Part shown: in pieces, positions 1 to 8,908 of the stretch | Layout: each line of letters opens with the position of its first letter | How positions within the stretch are numbered: position 1 is the stretch's first letter | Origin: Simonsiella muelleri ATCC 29453 | Lineage (GTDB): Bacteria > Pseudomonadota > Gammaproteobacteria > Burkholderiales > Neisseriaceae | Assembly: GCF_002951835.1 (NCBI RefSeq) | Contig: NZ_CP019448.1 | Span: forward strand, 1,736,001-1,800,000 | DNA: 64,000 nt | Direction of reading: 5' to 3' | The notes under the pieces: model-generated | What the model was told of the DNA's origin: nothing | Seen by the model: the letters and a program-made list of their open reading frames with translations, nothing else | Database searches by the model: none | Translations under genes and position numbers: made by a program

Positions 1-388
1 TGATTATGTGGCAAAATTACAGCAAAATCAGATTCGTGTATCCTTATTTATTGATGCGGATTTGGCGCAAATTCAGGCTGCATACGATGTGGGGGCGCGT
101 GTGATTGAAATTCATACAGGCGCATACGCTGAAAAAGCAGCACATGACCGCGCTGCTGAATTAGCCCGAATTCGCCAAGCAGCTGAATTTGCTGAAAAAT
201 TGGGTATTACCGTCAATGCAGGACACGGTTTGACTATTCAAAATGTCGCACCTATTGCGCAAATTCCGCAAATTGTGGAATTAAATATCGGGCATTCTAT
301 TATTGCTCAAGCGGTGTTTTTGGGTTTGCCCAAAGCCATTGAACAGATGAAAGAAACCATGTTTCGCGCTCGTTTTCAGGCTACCTGA
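1..388 (+). CDS. pdxJ: Pyridoxine 5'-phosphate synthase, 3' part
   Basis: PdxJ condenses 1-deoxyxylulose 5-phosphate with 3-amino-2-oxopropyl phosphate to give pyridoxine 5'-phosphate, the last ring-forming step of the DXP-dependent vitamin B6 pathway in the cytoplasm. The frame is open at the window edge, so the 5' half lies outside. The visible part holds the family's conserved C-terminal blocks VSLFIDAD, IEIHTGAYA, VNAGHGLT and ELNIGHSII. The stop codon and last residues (FQAT) are supplied by an uptake-sequence-like word (AGGCTACCTGAA). acpS follows 33 bases downstream, the usual pdxJ-acpS order of proteobacteria. Confidence 0.95.
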   Translation, partial: DYVAKLQQNQIRVSLFIDADLAQIQAAYDVGARVIEIHTGAYAEKAAHDRAAELARIRQAAEFAEKLGITVNAGHGLTIQNVAPIAQIPQIVELNIGHSIIAQAVFLGLPKAIEQMKETMFRARFQAT

Positions 389-421
389 AAAATTTATTCA
401 CTAAAAAATTGGAGTTAAACA

Positions 422-820
422 ATGATTTATGGCATTGGTACGGATATTTTGTCCATCAAACGCATTGAAGAATTATACAAAAAATATGGCGAAGCTCTGC
501 CACGTCGTGTGTTGAGTCGAATTGAAGAATTGGAATTTACTAATCGTTTTGCGCAACAAAATAGCACAGATGCGGTTCGTTTTATCGCCAAACGTTTTAC
601 AGCAAAAGAAGCCTTTGCTAAAGCCATGGGAACGGGGGTTCGCACGCCCGTCAGTTTGCACAATATCAGCATCACACATTCGCCTTTGGGAAAACCCGAA
701 TTTGTCTTTGAAAAAGAATTGCAAAACTGGTTGAACAAACAAAAAATTGTCAAAATTCATTTGAGTTTAAGCGATGAACAACGCTACGTTACCGCGATGG
801 TGGTGGCTGAATCTGTTTAA
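422..820 (+). CDS. acpS: Holo-[acyl-carrier-protein] synthase
   Basis: AcpS transfers the 4'-phosphopantetheine arm of CoA to a serine of apo-ACP, switching on fatty acid synthesis. The 132-residue length is normal. Family motifs are GIGTDI near residue 4 (metal-binding Asp) and FTAKEAFAKAMGTG near residue 58. The ATG is preceded by GGAG at a good distance. It is probably co-transcribed with pdxJ. No intrinsic terminator follows; the next 280 bases hold a repeat remnant. Confidence 0.95.
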   Translation: MIYGIGTDILSIKRIEELYKKYGEALPRRVLSRIEELEFTNRFAQQNSTDAVRFIAKRFTAKEAFAKAMGTGVRTPVSLHNISITHSPLGKPEFVFEKELQNWLNKQKIVKIHLSLSDEQRYVTAMVVAESV

Positions 821-907
821 CGGTTAATGAATATTTCAGAATATGTATTGACTAAAATTCCGTCTATATAAAAATAAAACATTTTGTTTAACAAAAACTG
901 TTAACTA

Positions 908-1023
908 TCGCCTACTGCGTTGACTTTTTAAGCCAATAGTCCCGATATTGGCTTAAAAAGTCGTCTTTTATTCGCAAAAATTGTCAATAAAATCAGGTTA
1001 TCAATCTTACAGCACAGGTTCTA
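908..1023. repeat. Truncated copy of the AGAACCTG inverted-repeat element
   Basis: This stretch aligns with the right three quarters of the element at 57957-58094: it shares TCGCCTACTGCGTT, AAAAAGTCGTCTTTTATT and the terminal CACAGGTTCTA. The left terminal repeat is missing. It has about 30 extra bases forming an inverted repeat around 933-960 (CTTTTTAAGCCAATA / TATTGGCTTAAAAAG). It is non-coding and sits between convergent acpS and trxB. Nothing else is recognised between 821 and 1106. Confidence 0.7.
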
Positions 1024-1106
1024 AAACCCTTTGCAAATACAGTTTCGTTTACCGCAACAGTTTTTTGCTGAAAATAGAGTTTTTGCAAAAGTTTCAACTT
1101 GAAAAA

Positions 1107-2054
1107 TTACACTTGACTATCCAACCAACGCTCTGCGTCCAAAGCCGCTTGGCAGCCTGAAGCTGCACTGGTAATGGCTTGGCGGTATACATGATCTTTC
1201 ACATCACCAGCCGCCCAAATGCCATCAATATTGGTTGCGCCAGCGTTACCATCGTTGCCGCCACGCGTGATGAGATAGCCCGTTGCATCCATGTCCAATT
1301 GTCCTTTGAAAATGGCGGTGTTGGGCTGATGCCCAATGGCAATGAACACACCTTTGACGTTAATTTCTTCATTGCTACCGTCATTATTCTTTAAACGTGC
1401 ACCTGTTACACCAGACGAATCACCCAAAATTTCATCTACGGTCGCATTTAATTTCAAAATAATTTTGCCCTCGTCCACGCGTTTCATTAACTTGTCAATC
1501 ATAATTTTTTCAGCACGGAACGTGTCGCGGCGATGAATCAGCGTAACCGTATTGGCGATGTTTGCCAAATACAAGGCTTCTTCTACAGCTGTGTTACCAC
1601 CACCAACCACAGCAACATCTTGTTTTTTATAGAAAAATCCATCACAAGTTGCGCAAGCTGACACGCCTTTTCCTGCAAACGTTTCTTCGCTAGGCAAACC
1701 CAAATATTTGGCAGACGCACCTGTTGCCACAATCAGCGCATCACAAGTGTACTCGCCCATGCTGCCAATCAGTTTGAATGGACGTTGTTGTAATTGAGCG
1801 GTGTGGATTTCGTCAAACAAAATTTGCGTACCGAATTTTTCGGCATGTTGCAAAAATTTTTCCATCAATTCTGGACCTTGCATACCTTCGGGGAAAGGTG
1901 GGTAGTTGTCCACTTCGGTCGTAGTCATGAGTTGTCCACCTTGTGCCATACCAGTGATGATGACAGGTTGCAAATTGGCGCGGGCAGCATAAATCGCTGC
2001 GGTGTAACCTGCTGGACCAGAACCCAAAATAATTAATTTGTGATGTTGAACCAT
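1107..2054 (-). CDS. trxB: Thioredoxin-disulfide reductase
   Basis: This FAD enzyme passes electrons from NADPH to thioredoxin in the cytoplasm. Its 315 residues match the family. The FAD-binding GSGPAGYTAA starts at residue 11, the redox-active CATC disulfide is at 134-137, the NADPH-binding VVGGGNTAVEEA is near 149, and the C-terminal FAD motif GIWAAGDV is present. The ATG has a weak AAGAAAG in front. lysC lies upstream in the same direction, about 95 bases away, separated by an uptake-sequence hairpin. Confidence 0.97.
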   Translation of the reverse strand: MVQHHKLIILGSGPAGYTAAIYAARANLQPVIITGMAQGGQLMTTTEVDNYPPFPEGMQGPELMEKFLQHAEKFGTQILFDEIHTAQLQQRPFKLIGSMGEYTCDALIVATGASAKYLGLPSEETFAGKGVSACATCDGFFYKKQDVAVVGGGNTAVEEALYLANIANTVTLIHRRDTFRAEKIMIDKLMKRVDEGKIILKLNATVDEILGDSSGVTGARLKNNDGSNEEINVKGVFIAIGHQPNTAIFKGQLDMDATGYLITRGGNDGNAGATNIDGIWAAGDVKDHVYRQAITSAASGCQAALDAERWLDSQV

Positions 2055-2095
2055 AATATTTACTTTCTTAAATCTAAATTTATCAATACATTTTC

Positions 2096-2129
2096 AGGCA
2101 GCCTGAATCACCATTTCTTCAGGCTGCCT
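2096..2129 (-). terminator. Uptake-sequence inverted repeat after lysC
   Basis: Two opposed 12-base uptake sequences (2096-2107 and 2118-2129) form a perfect stem with a 10-base loop. Pairs of uptake sequences often serve as intrinsic terminators in Neisseriaceae. There is no clean T-run on the minus-strand exit side, so termination of lysC here is inferred and may be partial. Confidence 0.5.
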
Positions 2130-2149
2130 TTCATTCACAAACACAAAAA

Positions 2150-3370
2150 TTATTTATCCAAACCAAATTCTTTGTGTAATACGCGTGTTGCCAATTCCAT
2201 GTATTTTTCATCAATTAAAACAGATACTTTAATTTCAGAAGTGGAAATCATCTGAATATTGATGCCCTCTGCCGCCAGTGCGCGGAACATTTGCGCCGCC
2301 ACGCCAACGTGTGAACGCATACCCAAACCCACAATAGATACTTTACACACCGTATCATCGCCACTGACTTCAGTCGCACCGATGGTATTTTTCAAATTAT
2401 TCAACAACTCCAAAGTAGGTTTGCAATCGCCACGCGGTACAGTGAACGAAAAATCGGTTGTGCCTTCGCAACCAACATTTTGGATAATCATGTCCACTTC
2501 CACGTTAGCATCTGCCACCGCGCCCAAAATCTGATAAGCAATTCCAGGTTTATCGGGTACACCACGCACATTGATACGCGCTTGGTTTTTATCAAATGCA
2601 ACGCCTGAGACAACTACTTTTTCCATATTTTGGTCTTCCTCAAAAGTGATTAATGTACCGTTACCGCCCTCTTCTAAGCTGCTCAAGACGCGCAAACGGA
2701 CTTTGTATTTACCAGCAAATTCCACCGAACGAATTTGCAAAACTTTGCTGCCCAAACTGGCTAATTCCAACATTTCTTCAAATGTGATGGTGTCCATGCG
2801 TTTGGCTTCGGGGACAACACGTGGGTCAGTTGTGTACACACCGTCTACGTCTGTGTAAATTTGGCATTCATCTGCTTTCAAAACTGCCGCCAATGCTACT
2901 GCTGAAGTATCCGACCCGCCACGTCCCAAAGTCGCAATGTCGCCCGCGCTACTGATGCCTTGGAAACCTGCCACAATAACCACGCGCCCAGCTTTCAAAT
3001 CCGCTAGCATTTTGTCGCCATCAATTTCCTCAATACGCGCTTTGGTGTGTGCGGTATCGGTTTTCACAGCAACCTGCCAACCAGTGTAGCTTTTTGCGTC
3101 CACACCGATATTTTTCAACGCCATCGCCAACAAACCAATCGTAACTTGCTCGCCAGTTGCCAACACCACGTCCAATTCGCGTGGGTCAGGGAATTCCTGC
3201 ATTTCATGTGCCAACGCCACCAAACGATTGGTTTCACCGCTCATGGCAGACACGACCACCACCACATCATGACCTTCATCACGCGCTTTTTTCACACGTT
3301 TGGCAACATTTTTGATGCGTTCAGCCGAACCCACAGATGTGCCACCGTATTTTTGTACAATCAATGCCAT
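2150..3370 (-). CDS. lysC: Aspartokinase
   Basis: Aspartokinase phosphorylates aspartate, the first step toward lysine/diaminopimelate, methionine and threonine. The catalytic N-terminus shows KYGGTSVGSAERI at residue 6 and the conserved LGRGGSDTSAVALAA; the C-terminal third holds paired ACT regulatory domains (VRGVPDKPGIAYQI, VSIVGLGMRSHVGVA), so feedback inhibition by end products is expected. I chose the ATG at 3370 (MALIVQKYGG) because the family begins there; the frame stays open upstream to 3427. The product is 406 residues. It is divergent from ftsK. Confidence 0.95.
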   Translation of the reverse strand: MALIVQKYGGTSVGSAERIKNVAKRVKKARDEGHDVVVVVSAMSGETNRLVALAHEMQEFPDPRELDVVLATGEQVTIGLLAMALKNIGVDAKSYTGWQVAVKTDTAHTKARIEEIDGDKMLADLKAGRVVIVAGFQGISSAGDIATLGRGGSDTSAVALAAVLKADECQIYTDVDGVYTTDPRVVPEAKRMDTITFEEMLELASLGSKVLQIRSVEFAGKYKVRLRVLSSLEEGGNGTLITFEEDQNMEKVVVSGVAFDKNQARINVRGVPDKPGIAYQILGAVADANVEVDMIIQNVGCEGTTDFSFTVPRGDCKPTLELLNNLKNTIGATEVSGDDTVCKVSIVGLGMRSHVGVAAQMFRALAAEGINIQMISTSEIKVSVLIDEKYMELATRVLHKEFGLDK

Positions 3371-3878
3371 TTTAATTCTTTCAAAATAATCAATATGATT
3401 CATCAATAAGGTAGCCTGAAAAAACACAACGGCTATCTTATTGTCGTTATTTTACTATTGATTGAAATGAAACAAAATACTTCACAGATTCATGCGCATT
3501 CAATTATTTTATTCAGGAAATAATATTTTAAATAAATTAAATTTTTGAAATATTATTTCAAATAACGAATTATTTTACCCAAATTTTAAGATTTTTCATC
3601 TAAAAAGAGCAAGTGAACATATTCAGGCAGCCTGCAAATTGTTGCTTAATGACTGATGTTCTGCGGTCTGAAAAGCCACACCCATCATCGCATAAATTGT
3701 CATTTTCCCCTAAAACACGGTAAAATGGGCAGCATTTTTTCAACAATTAGTGTAGTAGCAAGTTATACACACATCACAACGATGGTTTTTCAACAAAATA
3801 ATAATAAATTCAAATTATTAAATAACACTTGCTATTCATTATAATATTTTTTAGATTGCTTCGGGGGCTTGGGCTTTT
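3371..3878. other. AT-rich divergent intergenic region with hairpin
   Basis: About 500 bases separate lysC and ftsK and no gene is seen. A perfect 12-base inverted repeat (3517-3528 and 3548-3559, GAAATAATATTT) lies in an AT-rich stretch. A TATAAT at about 3839-3845, 35 bases before the ftsK start, may be a -10 element, but no good -35 is visible. Imperfect uptake sequences occur near 3411 and 3623. Confidence 0.4.
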
Positions 3879-6800
3879 ATGTGGATTTTTCTGTTAATTT
3901 TGGTGTTGGTGGGTGTGCTGGCGGCAATGCTTTGGTATTACCATCAACAAGAAAGCGTTTGGCAAGACGAATTGCGCGGTATTCACACGCCACGCAACAC
4001 GTCAAGTGCGCCTGTTGAAAAAACAAAATCCACTAAAATACAACCCGAATCCATTCCTGAAAAAAAATCTACCCCAAAAGACACTCCTGTAACGCCTAAC
4101 ACATCTACAGGCAGCCTGAACGCACCCGAAATCCACGAAAATGCCATCACATTTTCACTAGAATCCACATTGCCCGAATCCACCCCCATTACAGCTCAAC
4201 CGAAAACCCAAATCATTATTGATACAACAGAATCATTACCCGAATTACGTTACGATGAATCCACGCCACCAGTTGAGTCGCAAAAAACACAACCTATTGA
4301 AAAAATAGAAAAAAATGAGAAAGAGCCAACCAATAAATCCTCTATTACACAACTGAAAAACACACCGCCCGCATTCAACAATATTGAAGAAGTGAATCCT
4401 TTTTTTGCCAAACAACCTGTTGCAAAAATTGAAGACTATCAATCTCCTGTACCAGCTGAACAACTCAATAGTTTCGCATTTGAATTGATTGATGATGAAC
4501 CCCTGCCCGTCATCACATTGGAAGAGGCCACACGAAATCTACAAAAATATTACGAAGATGACGAAAAACCCAATGAAATACCCAACAATGAAATGACCGA
4601 TTCTAATGATGCCCATGTTATTCCCGAAACCGAGATTCAGGCAGCCATTGAATCCAAAGAAAAGAAAGATAAAATCGCCACCATTGATGCACCTGCAGAA
4701 AATGTGCCACTTCCATTGAGTCAGCCTGATCCCGATTTGGAAGTGATTACGCTTGCCGATGCCATGCGTGCTTGGCAAGATGATGAACCCAGCATCTCCA
4801 CCATGCAGCCTGAAAACGATATTTTCCCCAAAGAAGAACTTACTTACGAAGATGCCATCAACGCTATGGCTCAACGTGAACGTAATGCTCAACACGTTCC
4901 GTTCCCTAGCCCCAAACCTCTGCCCGCCGACACCGAAACCATTAGCGAAGATGAAATTCGTGAAAGTTTGTTGCGCCAGCGTTTGGCACGTCGCCAGCAA
5001 TTGTTGGCAGAGGCACCTGTTCACAGCATTTTGCGAAACACCATTCCCGAAGAAGAAGCTTTGGCAAATTTAGCGCGAATAGATGCTAATGCGCCTGCTG
5101 CGCGTCGTCGCCGCCAAAAAACGTCCGTACCCACTCGCGCCGACCAACTCATTAACCCAAATGTCGCACAAGATACGCCCGTGATTTTACCACCAGCACA
5201 ACCGCGCTCTGTGGTTACCACGCCTGCGTATATTCGTGCCAAAAATACAACACAACACGCTATTACCCACACACAACCACGCATTACACGTTTACCACAA
5301 ACTGCACCAATAGCCCAAACCACACCCATAGCAATGATGGAACCATTGGCCGTGCCGCCGCTGCAAATCCCTGCGATTGTGGAACAAGACATCCATTTCC
5401 CACCACCTGCGATTGTGCGGCACGAACATTTTCAGGCTGCCTCGCCTGTTGCGTACCAACCTACGCCACATGATTACACGCAACCTATTCATTATGAACA
5501 TCAACAAGCGTATTACCCAGCTTACAAAACTTATGATGAAACACAACCTGACAACATTGAATTACTAGATAATCCGCCAGCTTATCCTTTGCCAACAACG
5601 GATTTATTATTGCCAGCCGAACACGATATTTCTGCTGTGCCAAGTGAGCAACAATTATTGGATAACGGCATCATTATTGAAGAAAAATTAGCGGAATACC
5701 GTGTTAAAGTAAAAGTTATTGATTCGTATGCAGGTCCTGTGATTACACGTTACGAGATTGAACCCGACACGGGTGTGCGTGGTAACTCCGTCTTAAATTT
5801 GGAAAAAGATTTAGCGCGTGGTTTAGGCATGGCTTCCATTCGTGTGGTAGAGACCATTCCAGGAAAAAACTGCATGGGCATTGAATTGCCTAACCCTAAA
5901 CGCCAAATCATTCGAATCAGCGAAATTTTTGCAGCACCAGAATTCACACAAAGTCGATCCAAACTCACACTGGCACTCGGTCAAGACATTACAGGCAAAC
6001 CAGTCGTTACCGATTTAGCCAAAGCACCACATTTATTGGTTGCAGGAACAACGGGTTCTGGTAAATCAGTTGGCGTGAACAGCATGATTTTGTCTCTGCT
6101 GTTCAAAGCCACACCTGAAGACGTGCGCTTAATCATGATTGACCCCAAAATGTTAGAATTGTCGGTGTACGAAGGCATTCCACACTTGCTCTCCCCCGTG
6201 ATTACCGACATGAAATATGCCGCTAATGCCTTAAATTGGTGTGTCAACGAAATGGAAAAACGCTATCGTTTGATGTCGCATTTGGGCGTACGTAATTTAG
6301 CTGGCTACAACGCCAAAATTGCCGAAAGTTATGCACTCAATGCACCTTTTACCAACCCATTTAGCTTAAATCCAGATGAACCCGAACCATTGGAAAAATT
6401 GCCATCTATTGTGGTGGTGGTTGATGAATTCGCCGATTTGATGATGACGGCTGGTAAGAAAATTGAAGAGTTGATTGCTCGCTTGGCACAAAAAGCACGC
6501 GCGGCGGGTATCCACTTGATTTTGGCGACACAACGCCCCAGTGTGGACGTGATTACAGGTTTAATCAAGGCCAATATCCCCACTCGCATCGCATTTCAAG
6601 TGTCCAGCAAGGTTGATAGCCGCACCATTTTAGATCAAATGGGCGCAGAAAATCTGCTCGGTCAAGGCGATATGTTGTTCTTGCCCCCAGGTACAGGCTA
6701 CCCACAACGTGTACACGGCGCATTTGTTGCAGATAGTGAAGTACATGATATCGTTCAATATTTAAAACAATTTGGCGAACCACAATATGTGGAAGATATT

Positions 6801-7064
6801 TTGACAGGTGGACGCGAACTTTCAGGCAGCCTGAATTTCAATGGCGGAAGTGGCGAACGCGATGCCTTGTTTGATGAAGCCGTGGCAACTTTATTGCGGA
6901 CGCAAAAACCGACTATTTCATCATTACAACGTTATTTGCGAATTGGCTACAACAAAGCCGCGACATTATTTGACCAAATGGAAGCTGAAGGCATTGTTTC
7001 ACCAGCAGATTCTTCAGGAAAACGCACCATTTTGGTCAACCCGAATAATGTTTCCGACCAGTAA
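3879..7064 (+). CDS. ftsK: DNA translocase FtsK/SpoIIIE family, single-TM form
   Basis: FtsK pumps chromosomal DNA at the division septum so that dimers can be resolved and termini cleared. This 1061-residue protein has one N-terminal membrane segment (residues about 3-20) in place of the four of E. coli FtsK, then a Pro/Thr/Glu-rich linker of about 550 residues, then the motor. The Walker A (GTTGSGKS) is near residue 723 and Walker B (IVVVVDEFADL) near 843. The C-terminal gamma winged helix (ALFDEAVATLL...SSLQRYLRIGY) binds polar guide sequences. Neisseria carries two FtsK paralogues; this resembles the one with a reduced membrane domain. An uptake sequence in frame encodes GSLN in the linker. 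Confidence 0.9.
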   Translation: MWIFLLILVLVGVLAAMLWYYHQQESVWQDELRGIHTPRNTSSAPVEKTKSTKIQPESIPEKKSTPKDTPVTPNTSTGSLNAPEIHENAITFSLESTLPESTPITAQPKTQIIIDTTESLPELRYDESTPPVESQKTQPIEKIEKNEKEPTNKSSITQLKNTPPAFNNIEEVNPFFAKQPVAKIEDYQSPVPAEQLNSFAFELIDDEPLPVITLEEATRNLQKYYEDDEKPNEIPNNEMTDSNDAHVIPETEIQAAIESKEKKDKIATIDAPAENVPLPLSQPDPDLEVITLADAMRAWQDDEPSISTMQPENDIFPKEELTYEDAINAMAQRERNAQHVPFPSPKPLPADTETISEDEIRESLLRQRLARRQQLLAEAPVHSILRNTIPEEEALANLARIDANAPAARRRRQKTSVPTRADQLINPNVAQDTPVILPPAQPRSVVTTPAYIRAKNTTQHAITHTQPRITRLPQTAPIAQTTPIAMMEPLAVPPLQIPAIVEQDIHFPPPAIVRHEHFQAASPVAYQPTPHDYTQPIHYEHQQAYYPAYKTYDETQPDNIELLDNPPAYPLPTTDLLLPAEHDISAVPSEQQLLDNGIIIEEKLAEYRVKVKVIDSYAGPVITRYEIEPDTGVRGNSVLNLEKDLARGLGMASIRVVETIPGKNCMGIELPNPKRQIIRISEIFAAPEFTQSRSKLTLALGQDITGKPVVTDLAKAPHLLVAGTTGSGKSVGVNSMILSLLFKATPEDVRLIMIDPKMLELSVYEGIPHLLSPVITDMKYAANALNWCVNEMEKRYRLMSHLGVRNLAGYNAKIAESYALNAPFTNPFSLNPDEPEPLEKLPSIVVVVDEFADLMMTAGKKIEELIARLAQKARAAGIHLILATQRPSVDVITGLIKANIPTRIAFQVSSKVDSRTILDQMGAENLLGQGDMLFLPPGTGYPQRVHGAFVADSEVHDIVQYLKQFGEPQYVEDILTGGRELSGSLNFNGGSGERDALFDEAVATLLRTQKPTISSLQRYLRIGYNKAATLFDQMEAEGIVSPADSSGKRTILVNPNNVSDQ

Positions 7065-7076
7065 TCTCACACCACA

Positions 7077-7112
7077 AAGGCAGCTTGAAAAAATTTTCAG
7101 GCTACCTTTTTT
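7077..7112 (+). terminator. Terminator after ftsK
   Basis: Opposed imperfect uptake sequences (AGGCAGCTTGAAAA and TTTTCAGGCTACCT) form a hairpin followed by a run of T on the plus strand. It lies just after the ftsK stop codon. Confidence 0.75.
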
Positions 7113-7186
7113 GTTAAAAAATCAGTTTCATGCCCAAATTGTCATGTTACCCTATTTTTTCAATAACACTTTTTTACAAACTCGGT

Positions 7187-7290
7187 TATAATCGTTTCAG
7201 ACCAATTTAAGTGTCCGCTTGGTTGGTTGAAAATAAGTCAAAGAAACATAGCGTTGCACCATACTGATTGCCATTTATGAAGCAACGCTA
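7187..7290 (+). promoter_or_regulatory. Possible mqo promoter and leader hairpin
   Basis: A TATAAT at 7187-7192 is the best -10 candidate ahead of mqo; its -35 is poor. The following leader of roughly 110 bases holds a perfect 9-base stem, TAGCGTTGC at 7249-7257 and GCAACGCTA at 7282-7290, ending 8 bases before the AAAGGGA ribosome-binding site. The position suggests a role in translation or mRNA stability; this is inference. Confidence 0.35.
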
Positions 7291-7310
7291 CATCACAAAG
7301 GGACAACTAC

Positions 7311-8786
7311 ATGAATCATCAGGGTACAAAATCCGATGTCGCGTTGATTGGCGCAGGCATCATGAGTGGGACTTTAGGCGTGTTATTGAAAGAGCTATCG
7401 CCTGAATTGAAACTGTCCATCTTTGAACAGTTAGATGCGCCTGCTCAAGAAAGTTCACATGAATGGCACAACGCAGGTACAGGACACGCCGCTTTATGTG
7501 AATTGAATTACACCACCGAACAAGCCGATGGCAGTATGGACATCAAACGTGCTATTGCCATCAATGAAAAATTCAAATTATCTTTGCAATTATGGGCTTA
7601 CTTGGTAAAACAAGGGCATCTGAAACCCGAAGAATTTATCCGCCAACTTCCCCACATGAGTTTTGTGCATGGCGAAAAAGATGTGCAATTTCTCAAAAAT
7701 CGCCATCGCGCCATGTCGCAACACCCATTGTTCAGCAAAATGCAATACAGCGAAGACCGTGAAGTTCTCGCCAAATGGTTTCCGTTAATGATGGAAAATC
7801 GCGACACCAATACACCCATCGCCGCCACTCGCGTGGAAGCTGGTACTGACGTGAATTTTGGTGAATTAACTCGCCAATTATTCCAATCTTTACAAAAACA
7901 AAATGTCAATATTCATTTTAATCATATTGTTAAATCGTTCCAACGTGTAGGCGATGAATGGGCAATTACCATCAACAACACCGCCACTGGCGAAACATTT
8001 GTGCATCACGCCAAAACCGTATTTATTGGTGCAGGTGGTGGCAGTTTGCAGTTATTGCAAAAAACAGGCATTCCTGAAAGCCATCATGTAGGCGGTTTCC
8101 CTGTGGGCGGTATTTTCTTGGCGTGTACCAACCCTGAAATTGCCAATCAACATTTCGCTAAAGTATATGGCAAAGCCGCATTGGGTGCGCCGCCGATGTC
8201 TGTCCCACATTTGGATACACGTTTTATTGATGGCAAACGCACATTATTATTTGGTCCATTCGCTGGTTTTTCGTTTAAATTTTTGAAAAATGGTTCACCA
8301 TTGGATTTGGCGTGTTCGGTTCGTCCACACAATATGGTTACGGTGGCGGCAGCTGGTATCAAAAATTTAAGCTTAACCAAATACTTGGTTGAACAAGTCC
8401 AATTAAGCAAAGAACAACGCATGGAAGAATTGCGCCAATTCTATCCTAATGCCAAAAGCGAAGATTGGAACGTGGTGGAAGCGGGTTTGCGCGTACAAAT
8501 CATCAAAGATACCGCCACGGAAAAAGGCGTGTTGCAATTTGGCACAGAAGTGATTAGTTCGGCTGATGGCTCGGTGGCTGCATTGTTGGGTGCATCGCCA
8601 GGTGCGTCCACTTCAGTACAAGTGATGTTGGAAGTTTTGAAAAAATGTTTCGCCCATCAAATGACCGCATGGCAACCCAAATTACAAGAAATGATTCCAT
8701 CATTCGGAAAAAACTTATCAGAAGATCCTGAATTGATTAAATTTATTGAAACTGAAGTGCATCAAACATTGAAATTACACGATTAA
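7311..8786 (+). CDS. mqo: Malate:quinone oxidoreductase
   Basis: Mqo is a membrane-associated FAD enzyme that oxidises malate to oxaloacetate and gives the electrons to the quinone pool, replacing or backing up NAD-malate dehydrogenase in the TCA cycle. Its 491 residues match the family. The FAD-binding GAGIMSGTLG is near residue 15 and SSHEWHNAGTGHAALCELNYT is the family signature. A clear ribosome-binding site (AAAGGGA) precedes the ATG. It stands alone between terminators. Confidence 0.96.
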   Translation: MNHQGTKSDVALIGAGIMSGTLGVLLKELSPELKLSIFEQLDAPAQESSHEWHNAGTGHAALCELNYTTEQADGSMDIKRAIAINEKFKLSLQLWAYLVKQGHLKPEEFIRQLPHMSFVHGEKDVQFLKNRHRAMSQHPLFSKMQYSEDREVLAKWFPLMMENRDTNTPIAATRVEAGTDVNFGELTRQLFQSLQKQNVNIHFNHIVKSFQRVGDEWAITINNTATGETFVHHAKTVFIGAGGGSLQLLQKTGIPESHHVGGFPVGGIFLACTNPEIANQHFAKVYGKAALGAPPMSVPHLDTRFIDGKRTLLFGPFAGFSFKFLKNGSPLDLACSVRPHNMVTVAAAGIKNLSLTKYLVEQVQLSKEQRMEELRQFYPNAKSEDWNVVEAGLRVQIIKDTATEKGVLQFGTEVISSADGSVAALLGASPGASTSVQVMLEVLKKCFAHQMTAWQPKLQEMIPSFGKNLSEDPELIKFIETEVHQTLKLHD

Positions 8787-8794
8787 CCCATCAA

Positions 8795-8842
8795 CAGGCA
8801 GCCTGAAAAAGGACACACGTCCAGCCTATTTTTTAGGCTGCT
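8795..8842 (+). terminator. Terminator after mqo
   Basis: GCAGCCT at the left and AGGCTGC at the right bracket a long hairpin that includes a second pair (GGAC/GTCC). A pyrimidine-rich stretch follows. A further complete uptake sequence lies at about 8851-8865. Confidence 0.6.
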
Positions 8843-8908
8843 TTCTCTTTTCAGGCAGCCTGAAAACAAATTCATTCTAATATTTTGTATTTAAATAAGG
8901 AAAATACA

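Noticed and set aside
1024..1095. Second CCTTTGCAAA-type inverted-repeat element after acpS
   Set aside because: The ends match only loosely (CCCTTTGCAAA and TTTTTGCAAAAG) and no clear boundaries exist.
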